NCBI GenBank assembly: GCA_963624415.1
Contig: CAVFPQ010000151.1
Coordinates: 1 to 5,160, forward strand
Direction: 5' to 3'
DNA length: 5,160 nt
DNA from: RUG806 sp963624415
GTDB taxonomy: Bacteria; Bacillota; Clostridia; Oscillospirales; Acutalibacteraceae
Below the pieces are notes generated by a model. That model worked only from the letters and a program-made list of their open reading frames with translations, was not told where the DNA came from and made no database searches. Below, piece after piece: positions 5,057 to 5,160 of this stretch (the first letter of the stretch is position 1; each line of letters opens with the position of its first letter). The translations under genes and the position numbers were made by a program.

Positions 5057-5086
5057 AAAAAAACAAGTCTTAGGACTTGTTTTTTT
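5057..5086. terminator. Intrinsic terminator, bidirectional
   Basis: Seven A plus CAAGTC (5057-5069) pair with GACTTG plus seven T (5074-5086) around the loop TTAG, a 13-bp stem. The A-tract and T-tract make it symmetrical, so it can work in both directions. It follows the second structured element, as if ending a transcript of that element, and separates it from the hairpin array on the right. Confidence 0.85.
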
Positions 5087-5087
5087 A

Positions 5088-5160
5088 TGATATCCGTTTC
5101 TGAGAAACGGGTGATATATCTGCGAAATGATATCGCACTTCGTGCGGTGATATACCTGCG
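5088..5160. repeat. Start of an array of TGATAT-flanked hairpin units
   Basis: TGATAT occurs at 5088, 5112, 5128 and 5148. Each unit is TGATAT, a short GC-richer hairpin, GTGATATA, then TCTGCG or CCTGCG. The hairpins have different sequences: CCGTTTC/GAAACGG around TGA (5094-5110) and CGCAC/GTGCG around TTC (5134-5146). The period is 36-40 nt and the array runs off the window. Similar TGATAT-hairpin repeats occur in clostridial genomes (recalled, not checked). It is not a CRISPR array because the variable part is itself palindromic and only 13-17 nt long. Confidence 0.7.

Noticed and set aside
5088..5160. CRISPR array
   Set aside because: The variable segments are palindromic and short, and the constant parts are split on both sides; this is a hairpin repeat array instead.

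Overview
The window carries part of the packaging and head-assembly module of a tailed bacteriophage or prophage, all on the minus strand. In transcription order it is: a small protein in the small-terminase position (4389-4102), the large terminase TerL (4097-2712), a portal protein (2171-522) and a Prp-like cysteine protease (525-211). Ribosome binding sites of the AAAGGAG type, TTG/ATG starts, moderate GC and protein similarity by eye suggest a Firmicutes host, probably a gut or rumen Clostridia (Oscillospiraceae/Ruminococcaceae-like). The host assignment is inference. Scaffold and major capsid genes would be expected beyond the left edge.

Layout: 1-210 is GC-rich, non-coding and hairpin-rich, and follows the protease gene. 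211-2171 is the protease and portal pair, which overlap by ATGA. 2172-2711 is a 540-nt non-coding spacer between portal and terL, unusually long for a phage packaging operon; it holds small AT-rich tandem repeats, a G-rich tract and a structured GC-rich element. 2712-4389 is terL plus the small gene, separated by 4 nt. 4390-5160 is about 770 nt without a convincing gene; it holds a minus-strand terminator-like hairpin upstream of the operon, a plus-strand promoter and terminator enclosing a candidate ~110-nt RNA, a perfect G-quadruplex motif, a second copy of the structured element, another strong terminator and the start of an array of TGATAT-flanked hairpins that runs off the window.

The coding part is conventional: TerL with its small partner pumps DNA through the portal ring, and the Prp-like protease is well placed to mature the prohead. 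The unusual part is the non-coding DNA. Two copies of an element with the same order of hairpins but different stem sequences lie in opposite orientations (minus strand about 2711-2479, plus strand about 4780-5051). A third, partly related stretch follows the protease gene (1-210) and shares a roughly 70-nt tail with the first copy. Three copies of a short CTGCGTGTCTTGGATT repeat sit in these spacers. This looks like a family of structured extragenic elements, possibly mobile or transcribed, placed at gene boundaries of a phage late operon. It is the best candidate here for something undescribed, but I cannot exclude that it is a known host repeat family.
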